From the NCBI GenBank assembly GCA_005402585.1, contig BIFP01000078.1, forward strand, positions 1-64,000: DNA of 64,000 nucleotides. Direction: 5' to 3'. Origin of the DNA: Micromonosporaceae bacterium KJ-029 (GTDB taxonomy: Bacteria > Actinomycetota > Actinomycetes > Mycobacteriales > Micromonosporaceae). This document shows, piece after piece, positions 1 to 7,576 of the stretch (position 1 is the stretch's first letter; the number at the start of each line of letters is the position of its first letter). Made by a program: the position numbers and the translations under genes. Under the pieces are notes generated by a model, which worked only from the letters and a program-made list of their open reading frames with translations, ran no database searches and was not told the origin of the DNA.

Positions 1-784
1 GACCGGCACCCCGTACGACGAACGCACCGCATGGGCGCACCATTGACAAGATCAACAACTTGCCGCTTGACATCAAAGATCATGGGATGTCTGACAGCGC
101 AGACGGTTCGCCGCCGGCCCGCGCCGGAAGCCCGCAGGTCGGCCGCGGACTCCGGGACGATGACTGCGCAAACGGCTCAGCTCGACAGGGACGCGGCAGG
201 CTTCCCAGCCGCCGGCCAGCGACGGCGGACCCGGACCCAAAGGGACGCGCGGCAGGCTTCCCAGCCACCGGCCGGCGACGGCGGCCTGGGCCCGGCGGGA
301 CGCGCCGCAGGCTTGCCAGGCTCCGGCCAGCAGCGACGGCCCGGAGCCGGGCGGAGCGCAGACGCGATGGGATCAATGCCCTTGGGCGGGACGGCGCGGT
401 TGTCCGGATGGGGTGTTGCCGGCGACCCGTAGGGGGCCGTGTCCGGATCTGGCCGGGCCGGCCGTGCCCGGATGTCCGGTATCAACCCACTTGGGTGGTG
501 CCCCGGGTCACCGTCGGCACGGAATCATGCCCGGCCCCGGGTCGTTGAACATGGCGTAACCGCGACGCCCCCCAGCGCCGCACCGCGACGCCCTCGGCGC
601 CGCACCAGGCCGGCCGGAATGAACCCCCGCCGCCCGGCGTTACACCTCCCCCGGACGTCGTGACACGGTCCCCCTTCTGCGGATCGCCGACGAACCCGAA
701 CGAACTTTCCCCCCTTTTCACGCGGCCCACCGCACCCCCCTGCGGTCGCCTGCCGCGCACCCCCGAACGAAAGGTCTGATCATC
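1..784. other. Mostly non-coding region upstream of the C39 peptidase
   Basis: I see no convincing gene here. Frame 2 at the very edge reads a short stretch to a TGA at 44-46 and may be the tail of a gene outside the window; this is a guess. Two TTGACA hexamers lie at 43-48 and 67-72. Imperfect direct repeats fill about 190-345. Open frames on both strands are low-complexity Arg/Pro/Gly/Ala sequence typical of random GC-rich DNA. The last 120 bases are C-rich and precede the peptidase gene. Confidence 0.5.
190..345. repeat. Three imperfect direct repeats of about 55 bp
   Basis: The block GCAGGCTT followed by CCAG starts at 196, 252 and 307, so the period is 56 then 55 bases. Flanking GGCCAGC or GGCCGGC and GACGGC blocks repeat with it. 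The copies differ from one another, and no frame gives a plausible protein, so I treat it as a non-coding tandem repeat. Confidence 0.55.
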
Positions 785-1438
785 ATGGCTACCACCATCC
801 TGCGTAAGACCGCACTCACCATCGCCGCTGCCGCCGCCACCGCCGGAGGCATCGCCGGCCCCGCCATCGCCGCCAACGCCACCCCCGCCAACGCCGCCCC
901 CGTGCAGGCCGAGCGCAAGCCCGGCAGCGAGCGGGAACTCAACGTCCGCTACGAAGCCCAGCCGAACTTCTACTACTGCGGCCCCGCCGCCACCCGTAAC
1001 GCCCTCTCCGTCCAGGGCAAGGACATCAACGTCGACGCCATGGCCAAGGAAATGGGCACCACCGAGAACGGCACCAACTCCATCAACGACATCACCCCCG
1101 TCCTGAACAAGGAAACCGGCAAGAACGTCTACAAGTCCGTCGAAATCTCGGGCGCCAAGGCCGACAACAAGCAGGCCGACAAGCTCCGAGCAGACGTCGT
1201 ACGCACCGTCGACGACGGCCGCGCCGTAGTCGCCAACATCGCCGGCACCGCCACCGACACCGACGGCACCACCCACAGCTTCGAAGGCGGCCACTACATC
1301 AGCGTCGTCGGCTACCGCGACAACGGCAAGACCGTCACCATCGCCGACTCCGCCAACCCCACCCAGGCCAGCTACCGCATGAGCATCGACAACCTCGCCA
1401 ACTGGATCGCCACCCGCGGCTACACCGCCACCAGCTGA
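785..1438 (+). CDS. Secreted C39-like cysteine peptidase family protein
   Basis: The 217-residue product begins with a basic then Ala-rich signal peptide (about residues 1-38, possible cleavage after ANAA). The mature part looks like a papain-fold C39-like domain: YYCGPAATRNALS carries the candidate nucleophile Cys65, GGHYISVVGY carries His170, and the ADSANP stretch carries Asp188. C39-like proteins of this type are exported and cleave peptides or act as pseudo-peptidases; the substrate is unknown. No ABC transporter or double-glycine precursor is adjacent, so a bacteriocin-processing role is not supported. AAAGG lies about 11 bases before the ATG. Codon use is strongly C-ending with many Asn, Thr and Lys codons, suggesting high expression. 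A hairpin terminator follows at 1521-1554. Confidence 0.8.
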   Translation: MATTILRKTALTIAAAAATAGGIAGPAIAANATPANAAPVQAERKPGSERELNVRYEAQPNFYYCGPAATRNALSVQGKDINVDAMAKEMGTTENGTNSINDITPVLNKETGKNVYKSVEISGAKADNKQADKLRADVVRTVDDGRAVVANIAGTATDTDGTTHSFEGGHYISVVGYRDNGKTVTIADSANPTQASYRMSIDNLANWIATRGYTATS

Positions 1439-1456
1439 CGATCCCAAACAAGAAGC

Positions 1457-1508
1457 GTTAGGAAGGGGCCCCTCCTCTACACCAGGCGTTAAGAAGGGCC
1501 CCCTCCTT
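1457..1508 (+). repeat. Intergenic double-hairpin repeat, copy 1 (family A)
   Basis: The unit is GTTA, a GC-rich palindromic block centred on GGGGCCCC, an 11-base spacer (CTACACCAGGC), a second GTTA, and another palindromic block ending CTCCTT. Three further copies lie at 9544-9596, 10721-10772 and 41761-41813 with the same architecture and the same 11-base spacing. Here it sits after a stop codon and just before a separate terminator hairpin. Confidence 0.85.
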
Positions 1509-1520
1509 CCACCCGGCAAC

Positions 1521-1554
1521 CGAAGGGCCGACCCCGAACGGGGTCGGCCCTTCG
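1521..1554 (+). terminator. Strong hairpin after the C39 peptidase gene
   Basis: CGAAGGGCCGACCCC (1521-1535) pairs perfectly with GGGGTCGGCCCTTCG (1540-1554) around a GAAC loop, giving a 15 bp stem. There is no U tract, as is common in actinobacteria. It probably separates the peptidase gene from the sugar operon. Confidence 0.75.
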
Positions 1555-1654
1555 GCGTCCGCGGGTATCGGCGGACCACCGCTCGCAGGCATCTGTGCAG
1601 TTCAGGGCGGCTCCCAGGTTTCGAGAAGGTTTCCTGAGAACAACCTTGAGGCTA

Positions 1655-1684
1655 TTGACACCCCGGTTCGGGCGACCGTAGGGT
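1655..1684 (+). promoter_or_regulatory. Probable promoter of the sugar operon
   Basis: TTGACA at 1655-1660 is followed after 18 bases by TAGGGT at 1679-1684, a good housekeeping sigma match. The start point would fall near 1691, immediately before the palindrome at 1693-1716. Confidence 0.6.
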
Positions 1685-1692
1685 CCCCCAAG

Positions 1693-1716
1693 TTGTACAT
1701 GGTTGTCCATGAACAA
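1693..1716 (+). promoter_or_regulatory. Operator-like palindrome just downstream of the promoter
   Basis: The 24-base site has the form TTGTNCATGG, four bases, CCATGNACAA, with both 10-base arms matching except at one position. Its right half (1703-1716) is itself a 14-base palindrome of the form TTGTNCATGNACAA, so three half-sites overlap. Its position over the start of the transcript suits a repressor. The GntR/UTRA protein at the end of the operon (7577-8344) is the obvious candidate; its family often binds TTGT...ACAA-type sites. Confidence 0.6.
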
Positions 1717-1725
1717 GAGGCGAGC

Positions 1726-2637
1726 ATGAAGATTGCAGTGGTTGGCAGCTACGGCGCCGGGCTCACCATGCGGGTGCCCCGGGCACCCGTCGCGGGCGAG
1801 ACTCTCTCCGGTGGCCGGTTCGCCTCCGGGCACGGCGGCAAGGGGTCGAACCAGGCCGTCGCCGCAGCCCGCCTCGGCGCGGAGGTCAGCTTCCTGACCG
1901 CCGTCGGCCGAGACCAGTTCGGTGACGCGGCGCGCCGGCTCTGGGCCGACGAGGGAATCGACGCCAACGCGGTCCGCACCGCCGACGCGGCCACCATGGT
2001 CGGCTTCATCCTGGTCGACGACGACGGCGAGAACCGGATCGCGATCGCGCCCGGCGCCCTCGACGAGCTGACCCCCGCCGACGTCGACCGGTTCGCCGAC
2101 CGCATCGCCGAAGCGGACCTGACCGTGGTCAGCCTGGAGATCCCGCTGCCGGTCGCGCTCGCAGCGCTGCGTACCGCGCACGAGCGCGGTGTCCGCACGC
2201 TGCTCAACCCCGCCCCGGCCGTGGCACTGCCCGACGAGGCGTGGGAGTGGATCGACGTGCTCACCCCCAACGCCAGCGAGGCCCGGGTGCTCACCGGCCT
2301 GGACCCGGACGGCCCCACCAGCGCCGAACAGCTGGTGGACCTGCTCCGGGCCCGCTACACCGGCACCGTCGTGCTGACCCTCGGCGCCGAGGGCGCCCTG
2401 GTGGACCGCGGTGGGTGGCAGGCCCGGGTCGCGCCGGTCCCGGTGCCACGGGTCGTCGACACCACCGGCGCCGGAGACGCCTTCACCGGCGCGCTGGCCG
2501 TCGCCCTGACCCGGGGCGACGACCTCACCGACGCGGTCCGGTACGCCGCCGCGGCCGGCGCCCACACCGTCGGAGTCGCCGAGGTGATTCCCGCCCTGCC
2601 CGGTCCGGACGATGTCGCGGCCCTGTTGAGGAGATGA
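1726..2637 (+). CDS. PfkB-family sugar kinase (ribokinase or deoxyribokinase-like)
   Basis: This 303-residue kinase would phosphorylate the imported pentose at O5 with ATP in the cytoplasm. The N-terminal family motif GGKGSNQAVAAARLGA lies at about residues 37-52, and DTTGAGDAF carries the predicted catalytic base Asp251. Near the N-terminus the usual ribokinase GSxNxD reads GSYGAGL, so the Asp equivalent to E. coli RbsK Asp16, which contacts sugar hydroxyls, is missing. The ATG at 1726 is chosen because AAGAGG lies 5 bases upstream; the in-frame TTG at 1693 falls inside the operator. It is the first gene of the operon. The neighbouring deoC suggests the substrate may be 2-deoxyribose rather than ribose. 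Confidence 0.85.
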   Translation: MKIAVVGSYGAGLTMRVPRAPVAGETLSGGRFASGHGGKGSNQAVAAARLGAEVSFLTAVGRDQFGDAARRLWADEGIDANAVRTADAATMVGFILVDDDGENRIAIAPGALDELTPADVDRFADRIAEADLTVVSLEIPLPVALAALRTAHERGVRTLLNPAPAVALPDEAWEWIDVLTPNASEARVLTGLDPDGPTSAEQLVDLLRARYTGTVVLTLGAEGALVDRGGWQARVAPVPVPRVVDTTGAGDAFTGALAVALTRGDDLTDAVRYAAAAGAHTVGVAEVIPALPGPDDVAALLRR

Positions 2638-2642
2638 GAGAG

Positions 2643-3671
2643 ATGGCCCAGATGACCGCGCAGGCGGCACCTCCGACGGCGTCCGTCGCCGATCCCCGCA
2701 GCCCCTCGCCCCTGCAGCGCTTCCTGCACGCCCGCGAGGCCAGCACCTTCCTCGCGCTGGTCGTGCTGTTCGCGCTCGGCACCCTGATCGCACCGGGCTT
2801 CGTCGGGACCAACAACTTCCTCACCGTCGGGCAACAGATCGCGCAGATCGGGATCATGGCGATCGGGGTCACCTTCGTCATCATCAACGCGGAGATCGAC
2901 CTGTCCGTCGGCTCGATCTACGGGCTCGGCGCCGTCGTCGCCGGCCTGCTGATGACCTCGGACGTCGCCTGGCCCCTCGCGGCCCTCGGCGGGATCGCCG
3001 CCGGTGCGGTCGCCGGCCTGCTCAACGGCCTGATGACCGTGGGCTTCGGGATCCCGTCCTTCATCGTCACCCTCGGCACCCTGAGCGTCTACCGGGGAGT
3101 GACCCTGCTGCTCAGCGGCGGATCGCCGATCTCCCTGTCCAGCAGCGACCCCAACGTGGCCGAGTTCAACCTGCTCGGTCAGGGCAAGCTCTTCGGCCTC
3201 CTGCCGATGCAGCTGGTCATCTTCGCCCTCGTCGCCGTGCTCGGTGCGATCGTGCTGTCCCGCTCCCGCTACGGCTTCAACACCTACGCAGTGGGGGGCA
3301 GCGCCGAGGCCGCCCGGCTCTGCGGCATCAACACCGGCCGGGTGAAGGTCGCCGCCTTCACCCTCTCGGGCACGCTCGCCGGCCTCGCCGGCGTACTCGG
3401 CCTGTCCTTCCTGTCCTACGTGCAGGGCGTCACCGGCACCGGGATGGAACTCGTCGCCATCTCCGCCGTGATCATCGGTGGCGCCGCCCTGTTCGGCGGT
3501 TCCGGGACCATGCTCGGCACCGTCATCGGCGTCGCGTTCATCGGCGTCCTGCAGAACATCCTCAACCTGCGCGGCATCTCCTCCTTCTGGCAGACGGTTG
3601 CGACCGGCGCGGTGATCATCCTCGCCGTGGCCGCCGACAACTGGCTGCGCAGACGCTCCGGGCGCCGCTGA
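2643..3671 (+). CDS. rbsC: Sugar ABC transporter permease, RbsC type
   Basis: This 342-residue integral membrane protein belongs to the RbsC/XylH/AraH permease family and would form the homodimeric channel of a pentose importer. Hydrophobic segments run through most of the protein from about residue 30. The family stretch around AEIDLSVGS is clear, as is the conserved cytoplasmic YAVGGSAEAARLCGIN block that couples to the ATPase. The ATG at 2643 is preferred over the ATG at 2634 because GAGGAG (2628-2633) gives it a 9-base spacing. It starts 5 bases after the kinase stop and is followed by the binding protein gene. Confidence 0.9.
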   Translation: MAQMTAQAAPPTASVADPRSPSPLQRFLHAREASTFLALVVLFALGTLIAPGFVGTNNFLTVGQQIAQIGIMAIGVTFVIINAEIDLSVGSIYGLGAVVAGLLMTSDVAWPLAALGGIAAGAVAGLLNGLMTVGFGIPSFIVTLGTLSVYRGVTLLLSGGSPISLSSSDPNVAEFNLLGQGKLFGLLPMQLVIFALVAVLGAIVLSRSRYGFNTYAVGGSAEAARLCGINTGRVKVAAFTLSGTLAGLAGVLGLSFLSYVQGVTGTGMELVAISAVIIGGAALFGGSGTMLGTVIGVAFIGVLQNILNLRGISSFWQTVATGAVIILAVAADNWLRRRSGRR

Positions 3672-3726
3672 CCCCCGTCGGCACGCACCCAATCCCCATC
3701 CCCCCACACCGCAAGGAGCCACCCCG

Positions 3727-4746
3727 ATGAGACTGTCCCTCGGACGCCGGATCGCGGTCGCCGCGACCCTCGGCCTGGCACTGCTGGCGAACGCCGCCTG
3801 CGGCGCGGTCACCCCCGCCAGCAACACCGCGAGCGGCGACGGCGGTTTCCAACTCGCCGACTACATCAAGGAAGCCGTCGAGAAGGGCGAACCCCTCAAG
3901 ATCCGGCTCAGCTACCACGACCCGTCGCTGGCCTTCGCCGTTCCGATCCGGCAGGGCATGGAGCGGGCGGCCCAGGAACTCGGCGTCCAGGCGCAGATGA
4001 TCGGCCCGACCGGCGGCAACGCCGCCGACCAGGTCGCCGAGTTGCAGACACTGATCAACCAGAAGCAGATCCACGGCCTGGCCGTCTCGTCGGCCAGCAA
4101 CGACGCCCTCAAGCCGGTCATTGCCCAGGCGTACGACGCGGGCATCCCGATCATCTCGTTCAACACCAACAACCCGGAGTCCAAGCAGATGGGCTTCGTC
4201 GGGCAGGACCTCGTCGCCTCCGGCGAGTCGCTCGCCAAGGAACTGCTCGGGGTACTCAAGGGCAAGACCGGCAAGGTCGTGGTGGTGTCCGTCGACTCCG
4301 GCGCCGGCTGGTCCAACGACCGCTTCTCCGGCTTCCAGGCCGGGGTGAAGGACTCCGGCCTGCAGATCGTCGGGCCGGTGAACACCGGCAACGAGCCGAG
4401 CGCCGCCTACAACACGGTCGAGTCGACGATGGCGGCGCAGCGCGACGCGATCGCGCTGGTCTCCCTCGACTGCTGCAGCTTCACCGCCGGCGCCAAGTGG
4501 CTCCAGCAGTCCGGCAACGTCGGCAAGATCCACTCGGTGGGCTTCGACGTGCAGCCGCAGACCGTCGAGTACCTCAAGAACGGCGTGGTCGACCTCAGCA
4601 TCAGCCAGGGCCCGGCGGAGCAGGGCTACCAGGCGGTCAAGCTGCTGGCCGACTTCCTGAAGAACGGTACCGAGATCAAGGACGTGGACACGGGCGCGCT
4701 CGTGGTCACCCGCGACAACGTGGCCGACGTGCCGGTGGAGGGCTGA
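3727..4746 (+). CDS. rbsB: Sugar-binding lipoprotein of the ABC importer (RbsB type)
   Basis: The 339-residue product starts with a lipoprotein signal whose lipobox LANAAC makes Cys25 the likely lipidated residue, tethering it outside the membrane. The rest is a periplasmic-binding-protein-like class 1 fold, as in RbsB: repeated references to a ligand cleft such as SASNDALKPVIAQAYDAGIPIISFNTN are typical of the family. It would capture the sugar and deliver it to the permease encoded by 2643-3671. AAGGAG stands upstream of the ATG. The closely following ATPase gene (4 bases apart) supports one transport unit. The exact sugar cannot be read from the sequence. Confidence 0.88.
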   Translation: MRLSLGRRIAVAATLGLALLANAACGAVTPASNTASGDGGFQLADYIKEAVEKGEPLKIRLSYHDPSLAFAVPIRQGMERAAQELGVQAQMIGPTGGNAADQVAELQTLINQKQIHGLAVSSASNDALKPVIAQAYDAGIPIISFNTNNPESKQMGFVGQDLVASGESLAKELLGVLKGKTGKVVVVSVDSGAGWSNDRFSGFQAGVKDSGLQIVGPVNTGNEPSAAYNTVESTMAAQRDAIALVSLDCCSFTAGAKWLQQSGNVGKIHSVGFDVQPQTVEYLKNGVVDLSISQGPAEQGYQAVKLLADFLKNGTEIKDVDTGALVVTRDNVADVPVEG

Positions 4747-4750
4747 GCCG

Positions 4751-6298
4751 ATGACCAGCCCGGCCACGATCGCCGCCCCGACGACGGCCGCCGCCGTCGA
4801 GGTGACGGGTCTGTCGAGGCACTTCGGAGCCGTCCGAGCCCTGCAGGACGTGACCCTGAGCGTCCCCGCCGGCAGCCTCACCGCCGTGATGGGTGAGAAC
4901 GGCGCCGGCAAGTCGACGCTCATGAAGATCCTGGCCGGGCTGGACAGCCCCACGACCGGCACCGTGCGGGTGGACGGGAACGAGGTCCGCCGGTTCGACC
5001 CGGCCAACCTGCTCAGCCGGCACCGGGTCGCCCTGGTCCCCCAGGAGCTCGCGCTCGCCCAGGACCGGACGGTCGCCGAGAACGTCATGCTCGGCGTCGA
5101 ACCCGGATCCCGCGCGTTCCCGCACCGCCGCCGGATCGACGAGCGGGCCGCGGAACTGCTGGACCGGCTCGCCGTACGCGTCGACCCCCGGCGCGCCGTC
5201 CGCCACCTGGACGCCGCCACCCAGCAGTTGGTGGTGATCGCCCGCTCTCTCGCCCGCGAGGCGCGGCTGATGATCCTCGACGAACCGACCTCGATCCTGT
5301 CCCCGGCGGAGTCGGACCGGCTATTCGAGGTAATCCACTCGCTGCGGGCCGACGGGGTGACGATGCTCTACGTCTCGCACCGGATGCCCGAGGTGTTCGC
5401 CCTCTCCCAGCACATCCACGTGCTGCGCGACGGCCGGCACGTCGGTCACTGGCCCACTGCGGAGGTCACCCCCGACACCGTGGTCGCCGCGATGGTGGGG
5501 CGGGAACTCGCTGCCGAGTTCGCCCGGCACGACACCCCCACGCCCGTCGCCACGGCCACCCCCCGGCTGAGGATGCGCGGGGTCTCCGGCGCTGGCTTCA
5601 CCGACGTCGACCTGGACATCGCGCCGGGCGAGGTGGTCGGCGTGGCCGGCCTGCCCGACAGCGGCCGGATCGAGCTGCTGCGCGGCATCTTCGGCGCCGA
5701 CCCGGTCAGCGGCGGGGAGCTGACGCTGGACGGTACGGCCTTCACCGCCAGAACGCCGCGGGACGCGATCAAGGCCCGGGTGGCGTACCTGCCGGGCGAG
5801 CGCCGGCAGCAGGGGATCCTGCCGACGATGAGCGTCGCCGACAACGTCAACATCCTGGCGCTCAACCGCCGGCAGCGGTTCGGCCTGCTGCGGCGGCGAG
5901 CCCTGCGCCGCGACGCCGACACCCGGGCGCGGGAACTGCGGGTCAAGACCTCGTCCACCGCGCAGGGCATCACCCAGCTCTCCGGCGGCAACCAGCAGAA
6001 GGCGCTGCTGGCGCGGTGGTTGTCCATCGAGCCCCGGCTGATGCTGCTGGACGAGCCCACCCGTGGCGTCGACGTCGGCGCCAAGGCGGAGATCTACCGA
6101 CTGTTCCGCAGCCTGGCCGACGAAGGGGTCGCGATCCTCGTCTCCTCGTCGGACCTGCCCGAACTGCTGACCGTCAGCGACCGGATCGCCGTCATGGCCG
6201 CCGGCCGCGTGGTCGGCGTCATCCCCGCGGCGGAGGCCACCGAGGAGAAGGTCATGGCCCTGGCCACCGGCGCGCACACCATGAAGGAGAAGGCATGA
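4751..6298 (+). CDS. rbsA: Sugar ABC transporter ATP-binding protein with two domains (RbsA type)
   Basis: The 515-residue protein carries two fused ATPase domains, as expected for the RbsA/XylG/AraG family. The first has an intact Walker A (GENGAGKST) and Walker B (LMILDEPTS), but its signature is the divergent LDAATQQ. The second has a degenerate P-loop (GLPDSGRIE), the signature LSGGNQQK and Walker B LMLLDEPTRGVD. One weak and one strong site is usual for the family. It powers the importer made with the preceding two gene products. Its stop overlaps the next start by ATGA, which indicates translational coupling. Confidence 0.92.
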   Translation: MTSPATIAAPTTAAAVEVTGLSRHFGAVRALQDVTLSVPAGSLTAVMGENGAGKSTLMKILAGLDSPTTGTVRVDGNEVRRFDPANLLSRHRVALVPQELALAQDRTVAENVMLGVEPGSRAFPHRRRIDERAAELLDRLAVRVDPRRAVRHLDAATQQLVVIARSLAREARLMILDEPTSILSPAESDRLFEVIHSLRADGVTMLYVSHRMPEVFALSQHIHVLRDGRHVGHWPTAEVTPDTVVAAMVGRELAAEFARHDTPTPVATATPRLRMRGVSGAGFTDVDLDIAPGEVVGVAGLPDSGRIELLRGIFGADPVSGGELTLDGTAFTARTPRDAIKARVAYLPGERRQQGILPTMSVADNVNILALNRRQRFGLLRRRALRRDADTRARELRVKTSSTAQGITQLSGGNQQKALLARWLSIEPRLMLLDEPTRGVDVGAKAEIYRLFRSLADEGVAILVSSSDLPELLTVSDRIAVMAAGRVVGVIPAAEATEEKVMALATGAHTMKEKA

Positions 6299-6750
6299 AA
6301 CGCAGGGGCGTGCTCAACGCCGAACTGTCCGGGGTACTGGCCACACTGGGCCACACCGACCTGCTGCTCGTGGTCGACGCCGGCTTCCCCATCCCGCGCA
6401 CGGCCCACCGCGTCGACCTGGCCGTCACCGAGGACCTGCCGTCGCTCACCACCGTGCTCGACCTGGTCGCCGACGAGATCATCGTCGAGGGCGTGGTGGT
6501 CGCCGAGGACGTCACCACCCACAACAAGCCGCTCGCGGACTGGCTGGGCCAGCGTTTCCCGGGCGTACCGCTGAGCACTCGGCAGCACGCCGAGATGCTC
6601 GGCGAACTGGCCCACCAGGCCAAGGCGATCGTCCGGACCGGCGCCTTCAACCCGTGGGGCAACGTCGGGCTGATCTGCGGCGTGGACGTGCCGCGCTGGT
6701 TCGACGAGCCCGGAGTCATCGTGCCGGACTACTACCGGGACCGGATGTAG
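6295..6750 (+). CDS. rbsD: RbsD/FucU-family sugar mutarotase (D-ribose pyranase-like)
   Basis: This 151-residue cytoplasmic protein matches the RbsD family. The N-terminal GHTDLLLVVDAGFPIP block holds the catalytic His of the GHTD motif, and the C-terminal half has NPWGNVGLICGV. RbsD interconverts pyranose and furanose forms of the incoming sugar so that the kinase can use the furanose. E. coli RbsD is 139 residues, so this one is slightly longer. The start overlaps the ATPase stop by four bases. In a deoxyribose pathway it could play the mutarotase role. Confidence 0.88.
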   Translation: MKRRGVLNAELSGVLATLGHTDLLLVVDAGFPIPRTAHRVDLAVTEDLPSLTTVLDLVADEIIVEGVVVAEDVTTHNKPLADWLGQRFPGVPLSTRQHAEMLGELAHQAKAIVRTGAFNPWGNVGLICGVDVPRWFDEPGVIVPDYYRDRM

Positions 6751-6792
6751 CGGCGCCTCGCCGCGTCACGACGTACCACATTGGAGAAGAAC

Positions 6793-7497
6793 GTGAGCAC
6801 TGCCATCCTGGCCGACACCGTCACCCCCGCCGCGTTGGCCCCCTACATCCAGCACACCCTGATCGAGGTCGGGGTGACCCGCGACCGGATCGTGGCCCAC
6901 GCCGAGGAAGCCGTCCGGTACGGCTTCAACGCCGCGATGGTGCCCGGGTCCTGGGTACCGGAGGTCGCCGAGGTGCTGCGCGGCACCGGCATCGAGGTCG
7001 CGTCCGCACTGGACTTCCCCTCCGTCGGGGTGACCACCAGCGCCGGAAAGGCCGCCGAGGCGGAGAGCCTGGTACGCGCCGGTGCCACCCAGATCGACAT
7101 CGGGGTGCAGATCGGCTGGCTCAAGAGCGGGCGGTACGACGCGTTCCGCGACGACATCGCGGGCGTGGTCAAGGCGTCCGGGGTGCCGATCAAGGTGATG
7201 CTCGAACTGCCGCTGCTCACCCCGGACGAGCGGGAGCTCGCCGTGAAGCTGGCCATCGAGGCCGGGGCCGCCGTGCTGAAGAACGCCAGCAGCGGCGCCA
7301 TCGAGGTGGCCAACCCGGACAGCGTCGCCTACCTGGTGGCGCGGGCGCCGGAGGGCGTGAAGGTCAAGGCGTCCGGCGCCATCAAGTCCTTCGATCAGGC
7401 CGTCTCGCTGCTGCGGGCCGGTGCGGTGCTGCTGGGTACCAGCGCCGGGGTGGCTATCGTCACCGACACGACCGACGATCAGACGACGAGCTACTGA
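6793..7497 (+). CDS. deoC: Deoxyribose-phosphate aldolase
   Basis: This 234-residue class I aldolase would cleave 2-deoxyribose 5-phosphate to acetaldehyde and glyceraldehyde 3-phosphate. Family landmarks are FPSVGVTTSAGK, the TQIDIGVQIG block with Asp102, VLKNASSG with the Schiff-base Lys163, and VKASGAIKS with Lys192; these align with E. coli Asp102, Lys167 and Lys201. The GTG at 6793 is chosen because GGAG (6783-6786) stands 6 bases before it; the in-frame TTG at 6781 overlaps that site. Its presence after a pentose kinase and a mutarotase makes a 2-deoxyribose route attractive. The active-site surroundings are diverged (LKNAS instead of IKTST), so the substrate could differ. Confidence 0.85.
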   Translation: MSTAILADTVTPAALAPYIQHTLIEVGVTRDRIVAHAEEAVRYGFNAAMVPGSWVPEVAEVLRGTGIEVASALDFPSVGVTTSAGKAAEAESLVRAGATQIDIGVQIGWLKSGRYDAFRDDIAGVVKASGVPIKVMLELPLLTPDERELAVKLAIEAGAAVLKNASSGAIEVANPDSVAYLVARAPEGVKVKASGAIKSFDQAVSLLRAGAVLLGTSAGVAIVTDTTDDQTTSY

Positions 7498-7576
7498 GAC
7501 ACCGTCGCCCCTCGACCCGAACGTCCGCACCACGGTCGGCGTTCGGGGGGCGACGGCCCCCACCGTGGAAGGTGAC

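Noticed and set aside
482..1579. A 365-residue minus-strand open frame over the C39 gene
   Set aside because: Gly/Val/Asp-rich antisense frame; the sense protein has a signal peptide and a catalytic motif.
1693..1725. TTG at 1693 as the kinase start
   Set aside because: It lies within the operator and lacks a ribosome-binding site; ATG at 1726 has AAGAGG.
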